A DNA stretch of 64,000 nt from Cryphonectria parasitica EP155 (taxonomy: Eukaryota; Ascomycota; Sordariomycetes; Diaporthales; Cryphonectriaceae), in assembly GCF_011745365.1 (NCBI RefSeq), contig NW_024468910.1, positions 3,314,068 to 3,378,067 of the forward strand, read 5' to 3'. The notes beneath the pieces were generated by a model. It was not told the DNA's origin. It worked only from the letters and a program-made list of their open reading frames with translations, and ran no database searches. Below are positions 1 to 11,277 of this stretch, in pieces (position 1 is the stretch's first letter; each line of letters begins with the position of its first letter). The position numbers were made by a program, and so were the translations under genes.

Positions 1-2333
1 AGGTGCTAGAGGGCCACTTCAGCTGCAACCACAGCAAGGGCCGTCGTCGCCGCCCGTTTTATGCCGCGCCAGAAACAAGAGAGACAAGAGTCGACCTACC
101 CCTTCAGTGTTCCCTCCCGAGTTCTCAACACGCCCAAAGGATGAATCTGCAGGGCATCAAAAGTCGGGTCAACTCCACCCGTGAAGACCTTTTAACCCTT
201 TATCTTTTCCTATTTTCATTATCAAAAAATCAAAGCCAACCAGGGTACAGTATGGTACCATACAATAGCAGTTGTACTGTGTACTGTGCTATGGTAGGAC
301 CGACCCTCAGAATGGCTTACCATTCAGCCCTTCTGGCTCGGTCGACCGTTCTCGTGGTGACTGGCACAACCATGACAGGGAGAAGGCCACATGTGCTTCG
401 AATAGGGCTGCTGCACAGAGAGACAGAGAAACAACCCTACGGCGTATACCCGGCTAGGAGTACCACCCATGATTTCATGGTCAGACGGGCCTCTTATTTG
501 CGGCTGAAGGAGTCGTTCCACGCAGGGCTAGACGCGTGCTGCTGCGAGCTGTCGCGGAATGGGTGGTGAGGCTGACCTCGGTGCTGAGGCCTGCTGAGTC
601 GGGCTTGGCATGCCTTCCCTCCCTCTCTGCGCAGGTATATACAATCAACGCCAAATTCTTCAGTCTACGAAACCTGCAGGGGGTGACATCTCACAGCACT
701 GCTGCGAGGCTGCGTGCAGTATGCCCCGGGAACATATGAGCGAACGAGATCAAGTGTGACAGTTCTTGCTGGTCACAAATTAATTTTGATGCGCCTTCGG
801 AGCTCAAGAAATCTGCCAACGTGAGGTCGAGAGCGAGCGTTTCAGCAACCTTGGAAGCTTCACGCGATTGCCAAGAAAGAAGCAGAACCAGCCAGGATCT
901 TGTCTCTCTCTGTCTGTCTTTTCTTCTCTTTCCTTTCGCCTTTGTAAGGCTCCTGATCGGTAGCAGCTACAAATTCTCGCGGGCATTCCAGATATGGCGA
1001 CGACTGCTTCTTGGCACTCCTCACTTGTTTCAAGGCGAGACAACTTCTGCCCGTTGTGGGTTCAATCATCCCGCGCAGGACGCACGTCTGTCTCAAACGC
1101 AGCTGTCAGTGTTTACAGGCTCGGAGACTAGTGCTCAATTCTACGTGACGTGGCGTGGCACCTTTACGATTCCCCCCCACGCAGTCTACAATAGGCTCCA
1201 TTCGTGCCCGATATTGCTCGTGGTTCACTTTCGTTCTGCGGTGGAAGCTCATAACTTGGGTGATCATGTGCCAATACACGTGTCGCGAAGAAAGGATCAC
1301 AACAACGACGTGCATTCTTGCACTTGGCAAGGAAACTCTATCGGCTCTTGGGATGTGGATGTTATAATCTCTGGTCCAGGAGTGACGGGCCACGACGAGG
1401 ACGGTAGGGCCGCAACGTCGAGTGGTGGTTCAAGCTGGGATGCCCCAGACCCGAGTGATCTCTGCCCCTCTGTTTTGCGGCATATGACTTTTCAGCCTCA
1501 TCGGTGTCGACGTTGGGCTTCCTGGTGTACCTCCAAGTCTTCCTTTTTTTTTTCCCTTTTTTTTTTTTTTCCTCTCTCTCAAAGCTTCAGACAGTCCTCT
1601 CAGTATAAATTTTCAAGATAGTCTCGGCGGTGCTACGTCTTGTAGTCTGTCGCTGCTCTCTGTCCTTACTTTTCGTACCTTCAAGCTCCCCAGCACAGTG
1701 AGCAGTCAAAATTGAGCACGTCTGTGGTAGACCAAATCACCACCCCCCCCCCCCGGGAAGTAACAATCAGAATCCATTATGGGCAGCACAGGTCCGATTC
1801 TATCTTGAGAATCAGCTGCCAAGTTACCTTTAGGTCCCAAGCCATACGCCCGTCATCTTCTCAATATGACATCTTGGGATGAACGGACCACCGCGAACTC
1901 AGCACCTGGAGCCCTTTGAGACAGGACTTCCCCAATAGTGCTCACCCAAGTTTCACTTTACTTGGTAACAGCCTCGTTAAATCCTCTCAGACCGGGCTCA
2001 CCATGAGCTTATTCACTCATGTATTCGAACTTCACGGCGTGTAAGCTGTGGCTTCCGAAAGGCTCGAACTGTGGTCAACGCGCCGCCATCGTTGCAGCCA
2101 AACGACCGCACCGTTGATCCGAAATATGATCAATGCCTCGTGCAAACACGAGCCCGTTCGCTCTCTTCTAGGCACTTCACAAGCAAGTATAAAGCGGCTG
2201 TAATGTGATGTTGGTCGGCCTCGAAAGTTTCCTCCTCTCCCAGCTCATCACCTCTCCTCGTTCATTTCTTCATTCCTCATTCCTCCAGACTCCTAGCCTA
2301 AGCTCACCCCCCAACCAATCCACCAATCTCGGC
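1..2333. other. gene-free left end
   Basis: No convincing gene seen. Open frames here, including a 266-codon one at 821-1621, are low-complexity and match no family I know. The stretch holds T-rich runs near 1543-1571, a C run near 1743-1754 and a 14-base perfect palindrome at 250-263. The right end carries the promoter of the small cysteine-rich gene. Confidence 0.6.
2188..2193 (+). promoter_or_regulatory. TATA box of the cysteine-rich peptide gene
   Basis: TATAAA lies 146 bases before the ATG at 2334 and is followed by a pyrimidine-rich leader, the usual layout for a highly expressed fungal secreted-protein gene. The role is inferred from position and motif only. Confidence 0.45.
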
Positions 2334-2843
2334 ATGCATCTCGTCCTTATTACCTCTTTGGCCCTCGCCGGACTGGCCGCCTTCGTCCAGGCATCCCCGG
2401 CTCCGGCTGCCACAACACCTGGTCCTCTAGCAGGCCATCGGGGAGGCAAACAATGTGAAGCGATCCTCGTGTGAGTCATCATGACGCCCGCACATTCACA
2501 TTCCAAGGGGCTAATCTTTTCTCTTTGTGGTGCCAGATGCGTGCAAAAAAACTGTGGCAAATGCCTATGCGGGTAAGCATCCCATCCCGAGTCGCCGGCC
2601 TGTCCTCTCTGTGGGGATATGGATGTGGATTACGGGTGGCTCTCTCTGTACTTTCTATCCTGGTTGTCTGTTTCATGGAACAAGCGACACATGAGAGGAA
2701 AGAAGGAATGATAACTCTTGCGAATAACGAGGAGTCCGCGATCGGTGTTGTGTTCTAGACCAGTGCTGATTTCTACTCCCAGGCACTGTTGCCCTCCTTG
2801 CAACGCCTCCGCCTCATTTGTGCCCTGGGCGGGTGCAGTTTAA
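2334..2843 (+). CDS. small secreted protein with eight cysteines
   Basis: Predicted three-exon gene, exons 2334-2470, 2537-2572 and 2783-2843, giving 77 residues. Both introns start with good donors (GTGAGT, GTAAGC), have CTAAT or CTGAT branch-like sites and end in CAG. Residues 1-20 form a signal peptide ending in VQA. A short Ala/Pro/Gly spacer follows, then a compact knot with Cys at 41, 47, 52, 55, 57, 60, 61 and 64 (C-x5-C-x4-C-x2-C-x-C-x2-CC-x2-C), then a 13-residue tail. All eight cysteines fall within 24 residues and only assemble when the three exons are joined, which supports the model. I do not recognise the family. An extracellular disulfide-bonded peptide (effector-like or antimicrobial) or a metallothionein-like metal binder are both possible. 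Confidence 0.7.
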
Positions 2844-3797
2844 TACAAATATAGCTTTCTGCAAAAAGAAAAGAAGAAAAAAGAAAATAAAAGAAAGGAA
2901 GAAAAAACCGCTGCTGGTGGGAAGTCTGGGCTTGAAAGGCGGTGCGAGGACAGCGTCTTCGTTACCTTTATTTGTGCCAATCTGGCCGTCGGACAGCTAT
3001 ACTCAATCATCCCCAATCAGCGGGCAACGCCAGTTACTCCTTTTCCCTTGTTGCACACTACCCAAATAATACCTTTATTTTTCCAAATTTCTTGAATATC
3101 TTGAAACAAGCTCTTTTGGAAGGCCATGTTTCTCTTGTCTGTGTCCTGGCTTGATGGAGGAGAAGCGCGTCGGTGAGGAGCTGAAGAGCACGCCTCTGTC
3201 CGAATCTTTGCTCGATCATGCAAACAGATAGATTGACAGAACAGAGGCACTCACTCGACTCATTCTTCTCTTTTTATGTCCCTTATATATCTACATCTAT
3301 AAGACACAGCTACTTCATCCTGAACTCCTTTCCACCTCCAGGCCCAGGTAGGGCCTTGTGGGAAGGAAATATAAGGTACAGCCACTTCTGACAGACTGCG
3401 TGGCGATCATCTTTTCCCCCGACGATTCTTGCCCAGCCTACGACGCTATCCTATCTCGCCCTCCTGCCTGGCACCCACCCTCATCAGAAATACCTGCTTC
3501 CGGGCTTTGAACTTCGTGCCCGTCTACCAAGAACTGCCGCCCTGTACTGTATGTGTGAACGGCAATAATGCCTACTGCAGAACAATGTGACTAGACGTCG
3601 ATCAGACTCGTCCATACTGTATTATTTTCCAGTGTGGTCCTTTTTCTTTCTTTCTTTTTTTTCTTTCTTAAATAAAGGAGGATTTGGCATTGATATTACG
3701 ACTTGATTGCAGCAATTGAGTTCTGCCCGGTGATGCTTTTGACCTCCCTCCATATGCCCCTGAAACGCCGATTAACAAGCAGTCCATAAGGTATACA
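2844..3797. other. intergenic, no gene seen
   Basis: Contains an A/G-rich run near 2862-2908 and a T/C-rich run near 3640-3670. Probably the 3' regions of the two convergent genes on either side. No coding signal recognised. Confidence 0.55.
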
Positions 3798-5039
3798 TTA
3801 CTTCGAGGACTCCTTCTTGGCCTTGTCAACAATCTCCTTGGCCTTTTCGGACTTGCTCTCAAGTACCTGCTTCAGCTCCTGCAGAGTCTCGCGGACCAGC
3901 TTCTCGCTCTCGTCAGTGTGCTTCTCTGCAACCTCCTTCAGCTGCTGCAGCTTCGGCAAGATCTCGCTCCCATTGGGGATCTTGCCCAGAAACTGCTCAA
4001 GCCCTGAGCCACCTGCCACCTGCGATCCCTTGGACTTGGCCTTCTCCACGGCCTGGTTGACGTAGCCCTCCAGATCACCTGTCTCGCCACTCTCCACCGC
4101 ACTGCGGGCCCTGGAAAAGAGCTCTCCGACATTTCCCTGCTTCAGCGCATCCTGATTCTTCTCGATCAGCTCCTTGATGCGAGGGTTCTTGTCCAGAAGG
4201 GGCTTTGCCTCTTCAAGGCCTTTCTTCCACGCCTCGTCCCCCATCTTCTTGACTTGCTCCGTCTTCTCCTGGATGAGGTTCTTGGCCTTGCTTATGCTCT
4301 CCGCAGAGAAACCGCCCTTGATAATATCGGCCACCTGCTTCCATGTCTCGTCGACCTGCTTCTTGGCCTCGGGGCCGTACTGCTCCCCCAGCTGCTTGAG
4401 CTGGTCGATGCTGCCGCCGAACTTCTCCTTCACCTGAGGATGCTCATCGAGCAGGTCGCCGGCGGCGTCCTTACCCAATTCGGCCACACTCTTCACGACG
4501 TCCGCGAGGACGTCCAGTCCTTTCCTTGCCGTCTCCAGGCTCAGCCCGCCCTTGCTGACCTCTTTGAAGCGGTTGTATGCGTCCTTCAAGATGGCGTCCG
4601 CCTCGTCCTTGTGGTTCTTGCGTACCTTCTCGTAGTCCTTGAAGGCTGTGTCTACGTACTGCCGGCCGCCGGGAATCCAGCCCACGTAGCTGTAGCACAA
4701 GTCTTTGATGTAGTTGACCGTCTGGTCAGCGTCCGGCGTGGACTCTTGGAACTTGGCCGCGGCCTCCTTGTACTTCTTTTGTGCCTCCTTGGTAGTTTTG
4801 TTGATGGAACGCGAAACCTTGCCAGCAGGGCTGACGAGGTAGATGCCATACAGGGCAGCACCAGCCGCGAGACCGCCGACAGCGCCTGCCAGGTATGGTG
4901 ACTGTGCAGACCCGCCTGAAGACGACGATGATGATGTCGTGGTCGACTGCAAGCGAACCTGGTGGACACGAGGCGAGGCGCGAGCGGAGCGGGCAGCTCG
5001 GGGCAGCGCGGTGCGCGTGAGGGATCTTGCTGGAATCAT
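3798..5039 (-). CDS. mitochondrial helical protein with internal repeats
   Basis: Single-exon gene of 413 residues. The first 30 residues are rich in Arg, Ser and Ala with no acidic residue, a typical mitochondrial presequence. A Ser run follows, then one membrane segment at about 48-70. The rest is almost entirely charged, Lys/Glu/Ala-rich amphipathic helix resembling LEA or apolipoprotein-type proteins. Three divergent repeats are visible. Units at about 163-209 and 241-294 share a KGG(L/F)S...LLD(E/K)(H/N)P(Q/R)(V/I)KE pattern, and about 300-363 looks like a third, weaker copy. No catalytic motif is seen. I infer an inner-membrane-anchored protein with a soluble helical domain, perhaps structural or protective. 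Its precise job is unknown. Confidence 0.85.
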   Translation of the reverse strand: MIPARSLTRTALPRAARSARASPRVHQVRLQSTTTSSSSSSGGSAQSPYLAGAVGGLAAGAALYGIYLVSPAGKVSRSINKTTKEAQKKYKEAAAKFQESTPDADQTVNYIKDLCYSYVGWIPGGRQYVDTAFKDYEKVRKNHKDEADAILKDAYNRFKEVSKGGLSLETARKGLDVLADVVKSVAELGKDAAGDLLDEHPQVKEKFGGSIDQLKQLGEQYGPEAKKQVDETWKQVADIIKGGFSAESISKAKNLIQEKTEQVKKMGDEAWKKGLEEAKPLLDKNPRIKELIEKNQDALKQGNVGELFSRARSAVESGETGDLEGYVNQAVEKAKSKGSQVAGGSGLEQFLGKIPNGSEILPKLQQLKEVAEKHTDESEKLVRETLQELKQVLESKSEKAKEIVDKAKKESSK

Positions 5040-6224
5040 GATTGTTGAAGTCTGGGAAGAAGATGGTTACGGTTCACGCAAATTCTATGTGGACGTGGCG
5101 AGGAGCTTGGGTGAGTTTGATGAAACTGCTGTGGATGTGTTGAAATGTTGGATGAAGGTGAGGGCAGCTTTTTAAGAGAGAAGAGCTAGGGGACATTTAA
5201 AGCTCTTGGAGCTTCCTAGCTTGTAAGGAAGTCGCATCTCGCTGATTCTAAGCGTGCAGTGACATCAGTTCTAGCTCATGGGCTTTGGTATGACGCGTGA
5301 ACGACTTAGGAAACGAGACGGATGGCCGTTTGTGGAGTAGAAGCTCCGGCGTGCATACAAGTACAAGCCGCAGCTGTAAGCGCGTCGTGATGACGTCGGT
5401 TTGGTGGTGCCCTTCAAAGAATGTGTCACAGCTAATTAGCGTCTAAGGCCACGGATAGTTTTCGGCCAATTTGATTACCAAATCATTTCTTCGACAAAAG
5501 CCAGGATGGATACAGCAAGAAGAAGAGAAGTAAGAAAGAATGCACTGGGCCTCGCCTCGCAGGCTGTACTAAAAATTACATCTCAGGAACAGCCAAGGGC
5601 ATTGAAGTATCTCCTTCGACGTGGAAGGGAAGGAAGAGGGATTCTTCTAACAGGTGCACAGCTGTCAGAAAATAATGCCTTTTGCGTTACTTGTAGTAGC
5701 ACAGAGTAAGACGACAATTGATTAGAGTTCATCTAATGGTCTTGGATGCTCTTTCGTGGCCACCAGAGCAGGCCACCCAAGACACAAGGTGACACTCAAA
5801 TGGAAATATTTTCTACATCAGTCCTTCTAACAGCAAAAGATTGGCTTCATCAACCTCTTGTTAGTGCAACAAGGGCTGGGTATATACAGATTAAGTTTGG
5901 TCACGCAGAGAACCTAATACCGAATCCTGTCATATAATCTGAGGTAATAAAATACCAAGGATTTTCCATTTCACCTTCTATAAACACTAAAACAAGATCA
6001 AGCAGGTAAACTGCACCGCAAATTTCTTTGTTGAATCTCAGATCCGACATAAATAACCAACCCCTGTCGAAACGAATTTGAAATGAAACGCCATGATGTG
6101 TGAGCGGACTTGCGTCCTCTGCTTTCTATATAAGTATCTATGCCATGATTTATCGACCCAAGTTACCGATATCCTACACCCACAGCCGGATTCCATCAAG
6201 CAGTGTTATTGTGGTATACAAGCC
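5040..6224. other. intergenic, no gene seen
   Basis: The first part is the upstream region of the mitochondrial repeat protein. Short open frames at 5506-5709 and 5746-5937 lack splice support or recognisable domains. Confidence 0.55.
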
Positions 6225-6830
6225 TCAGAAGGCCGCCATGCCTCTGCCTGTCATGAACCCCATGACAGGTGAGATATAGGAGACGGGAAGCTTTGTTGGA
6301 GACATGAGCGCCAACACTGCCAAAAGCCCGGCAACTTGCGACATGGTTGGACAGGTGATCCCCAACGCCACTGTTCGCCTTGTTGGACCGGCCTTCGTGT
6401 GGGGGATTTTGATCGACAAAGGTGGCGAGAGCGGCCGCCCATCATTCGTTGCACATGGAGCCTCGACATCGTCGAAGGTCGTATCTGCCACCAGGGGGTT
6501 CGCGGCGACCTCACGCCTCGGCAAGTGGTCGATTCTGCCGTCGTTCGTGGCCATCGGCTTTGTGACTTGCACTGGAGAGGCCACGACCGTAGCCTCGAGG
6601 CTCTCAACAGCAGCATCAAACATGGTGTCTGAAAAGGCAAATTTGACGGCGGGCGTTGAAGTGGCTCTAGACAATTGTGTCTTGCTGATGCCAATGGTCG
6701 TTGAGAAGTTGATGCTCCCGTCGTTTGTTGCTTGTGGTGCCCGTGGTACAGTAGGCTTCTCCCAGAGGTCGGCAGCGGTAGCTGCGCTGGCGAAGAGGGC
6801 CAGAGTGAAAGAGATAAGTGGCAGCTTCAT
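6225..6830 (-). CDS. secreted protein with three ATNDG repeats
   Basis: Single-exon model of 201 residues starting at the ATG ending at 6830. That start gives a clean signal peptide of about 19 residues, whereas the upstream in-frame ATG at 6890 would bury it. The mature part carries three copies of a short motif, each ATNDG preceded by Gln, Met or Cys: QATNDGSI, MATNDGRI and CATNDGRP. Spacing is about 80 and 40 residues. Two dibasic RR sites (PRREV, TRRTV) could be Kex2 sites. The C-terminus is hydrophobic. The motif resembles the Q-x-x-D-G-x-I core of fungal PIR cell-wall repeats, so a diverged wall protein is my favoured reading. A processed repeat peptide precursor is the alternative. A C-terminal intron cannot be excluded. 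Confidence 0.55.
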   Translation of the reverse strand: MKLPLISFTLALFASAATAADLWEKPTVPRAPQATNDGSINFSTTIGISKTQLSRATSTPAVKFAFSDTMFDAAVESLEATVVASPVQVTKPMATNDGRIDHLPRREVAANPLVADTTFDDVEAPCATNDGRPLSPPLSIKIPHTKAGPTRRTVALGITCPTMSQVAGLLAVLALMSPTKLPVSYISPVMGFMTGRGMAAF

Positions 6831-9800
6831 GATGATGATTCGAAATGGTCGAGACACGGTGAAAGACGATTGTTCAGATGGTCTTTGCAAAGTAGGTGGT
6901 AAGTGCTCCTAGTCCAGTTTCTGATGGAAATTGTGTCGTTTGATCATCTTCAAACACTTTCCTTGGACAACGGCCTCAGCTGCCTTATATGCTCGTGCAT
7001 GGTGTCGACGTTGACGATCTTGACAACCAACTACAGTCATACAATAGGCACCATGCTCTAGCCCCAGAATTGTTATAGTTGCTCATCGGGCAAGGACCGG
7101 ATTCCTTCGCAGACTGTTGGCCCAACGTAGGCCGATTATGGCGGCCAACATCTGGACGGGTGAAAGCCCCGAGAGCGGCTTTCAGTCATCATAGCTCTCA
7201 TGATCCTTCGCAGACTGTCACCCGCCGTTTGAAGTTTTGTGGCTGAGTTTCTCCGTACGACAGTAAAAAGTAGTGTTTTCGTTGGGGGCAGGAAAAACTT
7301 CTGGAGGCTTGAAAGACAATCATGGCTCGGGGCAGAAAGCATCATTTCGGAATACTATTGGACAGGTGGACGAAGTCGTAGGCAGTTGTTCTCTGTCCAG
7401 TGACGTTGTACCCACATCCGATAGTGGTAATGAGTCCCGCCGTCAGGCTTCAGTGAGCCGCGGCGCGCATTTGAGCAGGGCTGGGTCGGCCTCGCCCACG
7501 GGAGGTTGGATGATGTAATAACTTCATGACCAACACGATATTTGAAAGAGATTCTTCTGGACACTTGCTGTTAGTGTCCACTGGTTGGGACGAGCGGAGG
7601 AATGTGTCCTCTGCGTACATTACAAGGATGTTGCAGAGAGCCCTCTCGGAATGAAAATCGCGACACTGACTGCCTGAAGCGGTCGTGACAACCAACGGTG
7701 TCGGATATTTAGTCTGATTGGCCCACTGCGCAAGCCGTGTCATGAATCTTGTGTGGGAGATAGAGAGATATCACACTAGGCAGAGAATGCGCTGCCTATC
7801 CTACAAGGCTAAAGCATATCCTCCAAAGGAAGGTGCCAGGGAATTGCGAAGACGTAGAACCAACAGGGCGTACTATGAAGTGATAGTGAAGAGCAAGGAT
7901 CGAGGGTTGATATCCGTATATTGCGTCTATGAGATTCGGTACCGCATTTAGCACAGTAACGGGCGTCAGTTTTCATGAACAGATCGTGCTTCTATGCAGC
8001 ATCTACCCCACGTGCTATGCGTAACAATCTTTCAGTCCTGCCAATCCTGATCAGCCGAGGTTTTAGCATGAGGCTAGGCCTAACCAAAATGAGAACAAAG
8101 GTACATGCAGTGCTTTTTAAAACAGGAAATACGGGTCCATGAAATGCGTGGGCCCTCCCCCCCCCCCTTCCTTTTCTCTCTCTCTTCTTTTGTTCTTTTG
8201 TTTCTAGAAAGGAGTCACGTAATTCTACCTTTGGACGGCAATCCATTCACACTGCGAGTGGACCCTCAAAAAAAATTCCTTGGTCCGGTTATTCCCCTTC
8301 CTTTTTACATAATTCGGGAGAGGGTGGAGCGAGCCACACTAATTATATGTCACCCGGCCGGCCGCGACTTGTTCAGAACCAACATCAATATCATAGTAAC
8401 GTTCTCGAATTAGCCTGCGCCGCTAGAGCTGCGCATCTGTGCATGCAGGGGGGCCTTCCAACTGCCGTCCAGGTTTCGTCCACTCAGAGCCCTGGATGCC
8501 ATGTCCATATACACAACACTTATATAGGGTCATAAGCTGATGACGTGCGGCGAGGTATGTTGGTTCTCCTAGAGCCACCAGGAGCCAGTCCTATCAGAAA
8601 CCTGCAACTGCCGTCGTCTTGCCAATCTCATTGAGGTGTGTACTAGGACTTGAAGGCATGCAGAACGCACATCTTGGTGTTCGGAGGTCTGCACTCCCGC
8701 GGCATTGTTTTGCCGACCACGTAGCACTGCGGGTGGGTGTGTCCTGATTAAGGTGCCTTTGCTTTCCTTTTTTTTTTTTTTTTTTTTTCATCCTTTTCTT
8801 ACGCTTGTTCATCTACAGGACAACAACTTCTAAAAACTGTGCACCCGCCTCCATGTGTTTGAGTATCCTTCTTAAATTTCCATGGCATTGTACCTGCGTC
8901 TGTGCTGCTTCAGTTTTCGTTCCCTCAGCCCTACCCGCACGCTGAAAACCTTAAGTTGGGCCCAGCGGCGTAATCCTCAGCGCAGGGCTGCGGCTTACTC
9001 CCCCCATATGGTAGTATCCAGCGTGCTCACGGCGTGGCAAATGCACAAGGCCCCCAAACATGGATTACACTACGGCCCAATTTTTGTGCAGTTGGCTTGC
9101 TAAGCAAGTGATTGGCTGCGAGCTGGCAATAACAAGGGAGTCATATTTGTCAGTTGATTCTCCTCGGGAATATGAGTCAACCCGGTGGCAGGATGCTTTG
9201 ACACGGTTTCAGTGCCATCATAAGCGAAGAGACGGATCGGAGCCGAGCTTGGAGAGTTGTCCTAAAATAGGAAGAAGCATTCTGTCCTAGACAAGAAACT
9301 GTATGTAGATACGAAAGGACGTTAAGCAAGTATTCCATGTGGGACCACCAGTTAATTATTTCCGAATCTCCTTACGCCAGTGGACAGGCCAATACATGCA
9401 GGTGTCCAGTGCCTGGATGGTCACGTGAGGTCCCGTCCTGCCGGTTTTCATTCTTGAACCACTCTCTACTAGCCCAGCTGGACGCTGTTGTTACTCGGAC
9501 GTATCTCGTTAAAGCATTAGGCGGTCGACCTTCAACACGGATGGCGAAGTTAACCTACGAAAACACATGCAACATCCACATGTAAACACCACGAACTGAT
9601 GAGCCCCTCAACGTCGACGTCAAACATTCTACCTGAGCAAAGAAATTAAGTCTAATCGCAGGATTCTGTGGTTAGTTGTATATGTGGGGCCAACACAGTT
9701 TTTTCTTCCTCTTTCGTAATTAATGTAATCTTCCTATGCTTCCAATCTATACCCCAAATCCTTATGCAAACAACATCATTGGTTCATGTGGATCTGACTG

Positions 9801-11277
9801 GTTGGCTCGATGTTACCCAGCCAGCTCCGGTTTAAACCAGAAGTTGGACCCGAAATTATATAGGTAGGTAGTATTGGGCCAAAGGGAATCAGGAAGCCCT
9901 TGGCTGTCCTTCCTTTCGACGACGATCAATAGAAGAGATAACCTGCACATAGTTCCTCCACTGAACCTGGCAGCGGTGGTCATCAGGAGGGCACCAACTG
10001 TTTGAGGACGCTGATTGTGTTGGATGTGACCGCATAGTAGACCCAACAAGCCTTTCTTTTCAGAATATAGCTAAATCATCATTGAAGGAACAAGCAAGGA
10101 TAATTATAGTCACAGATAGGGCAAGATCGAGCGAACAAGATAAGTGATAATCACCTTCATTTCCACCTGAAAGATTCAGTATCACGAACTTCAAGGCTTT
10201 TAGGGATTAGTGCCACAGAAAATGGTCGCAGGACACGGAAATAAAGATTGAATTACTAGTCATACGCCTCTGAAACATAGATGAGCAGTCATGGCGACAC
10301 GCTTCGTAAGATGTAGTATATAGTAATGATCAATTATGACGGCCTTCTAGAATCTGCCCGCCGAGGGGGGGTTTGTCAGCATTGCAACCTTGAAGATGAG
10401 ACTGTTTTGCGTGGATGACCACAGCTTACAGTTGTAACCGTAATCTTTGATTGTGTTCTAATTATCTTCCACGTCCCGCCCCCACCCTCTGGCCACCTTG
10501 ACGCAAATCTCAGCCTCCAGGTGAGGACTTTTCTGGAAGGGTCTGTTCCTGGTTTGCCCCTTCTCCCACCCCCCTTCTTTTTCCTTTTCTCTTCCATTTG
10601 AATTTCTTTTGGTAGGGGGGGGGGGCACGCTCTCTTGACAAACGTGATGGCGAGGATCGGGTATGTTAGTGAAAAATGTTGTTGGTCGACGATGTTGAAG
10701 GAGGCTGGTGGAGGGCACCCATGGATCTAAAGATAGACCTCACGTGGTTGCGTTTGCAACGGGGCGTGGACACCATAGCCTGCATAGTTGACGGCCGCCG
10801 ACCGCTCACGGCTCTTCTTGCCCTCTGGAGAGCGAGAGAATGAAGGGAAAAGGAAGAAAGGAAGAGGGGATAAAAGAAGAGAAGAAAAGAGCAGGAAGCA
10901 TTACCAAGTTGATGGACTTGGACCAACTAGAATCTGACGACGAATTTCCAGGTCAAGCTGGACTCATTCCCGTGTATATCATGCGCAGGTCATGCAACGC
11001 CTCATTCATAGCCCTCAACTTGGATTCAGACTGTCAACCAGTATCGAGAGGGACGATGGCCAAGTAGCAAGATGCTTTGGTGCAAACAAGATCAAGGAGC
11101 TCGCTATACGGATCTATGTCAAAGCACACAAGAGGTATGGAAAGATGCAACCCTAAATTATCATCTGTGACTGCTTATGCGGATGTCAGCTCGACCAAAA
11201 GGAAAAGAAAATGTACATGGATGCTCTGCTTTTGTTCCTAAAAACCTCCCAATACACGCCCTCCCGCCAAATCAGTC
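6831..11277. other. 4.4 kb without recognisable genes
   Basis: Only short open frames, none with a family signature or a convincing splice chain. Homopolymers occur at about 8158-8167 (C), 8768-8788 (T) and 10615-10625 (G). The left end is the promoter of the ATNDG-repeat gene and the right end the 3' side of the FHA gene. Confidence 0.5.
6984..6989 (-). promoter_or_regulatory. TATA-like box of the ATNDG-repeat gene
   Basis: TATAAG on the minus strand, about 155 bases before the chosen start at 6830. It supports transcription from this side. Inferred from motif and spacing only. Confidence 0.35.

Noticed and set aside
821..1621. 266-codon open frame on the plus strand
   Set aside because: Leader-like, T/C-rich low complexity, no domain and no transcript-like architecture.
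4254..4901. 215-codon open frame on the plus strand
   Set aside because: Antisense of the mitochondrial repeat protein, which has a presequence and coherent repeats.
6831..11277. Transposon relic mutated by RIP in the gene-poor left region
   Set aside because: No terminal repeats, no transposase fragments and no strong AT enrichment seen by eye. A dinucleotide count would be needed to claim RIP.
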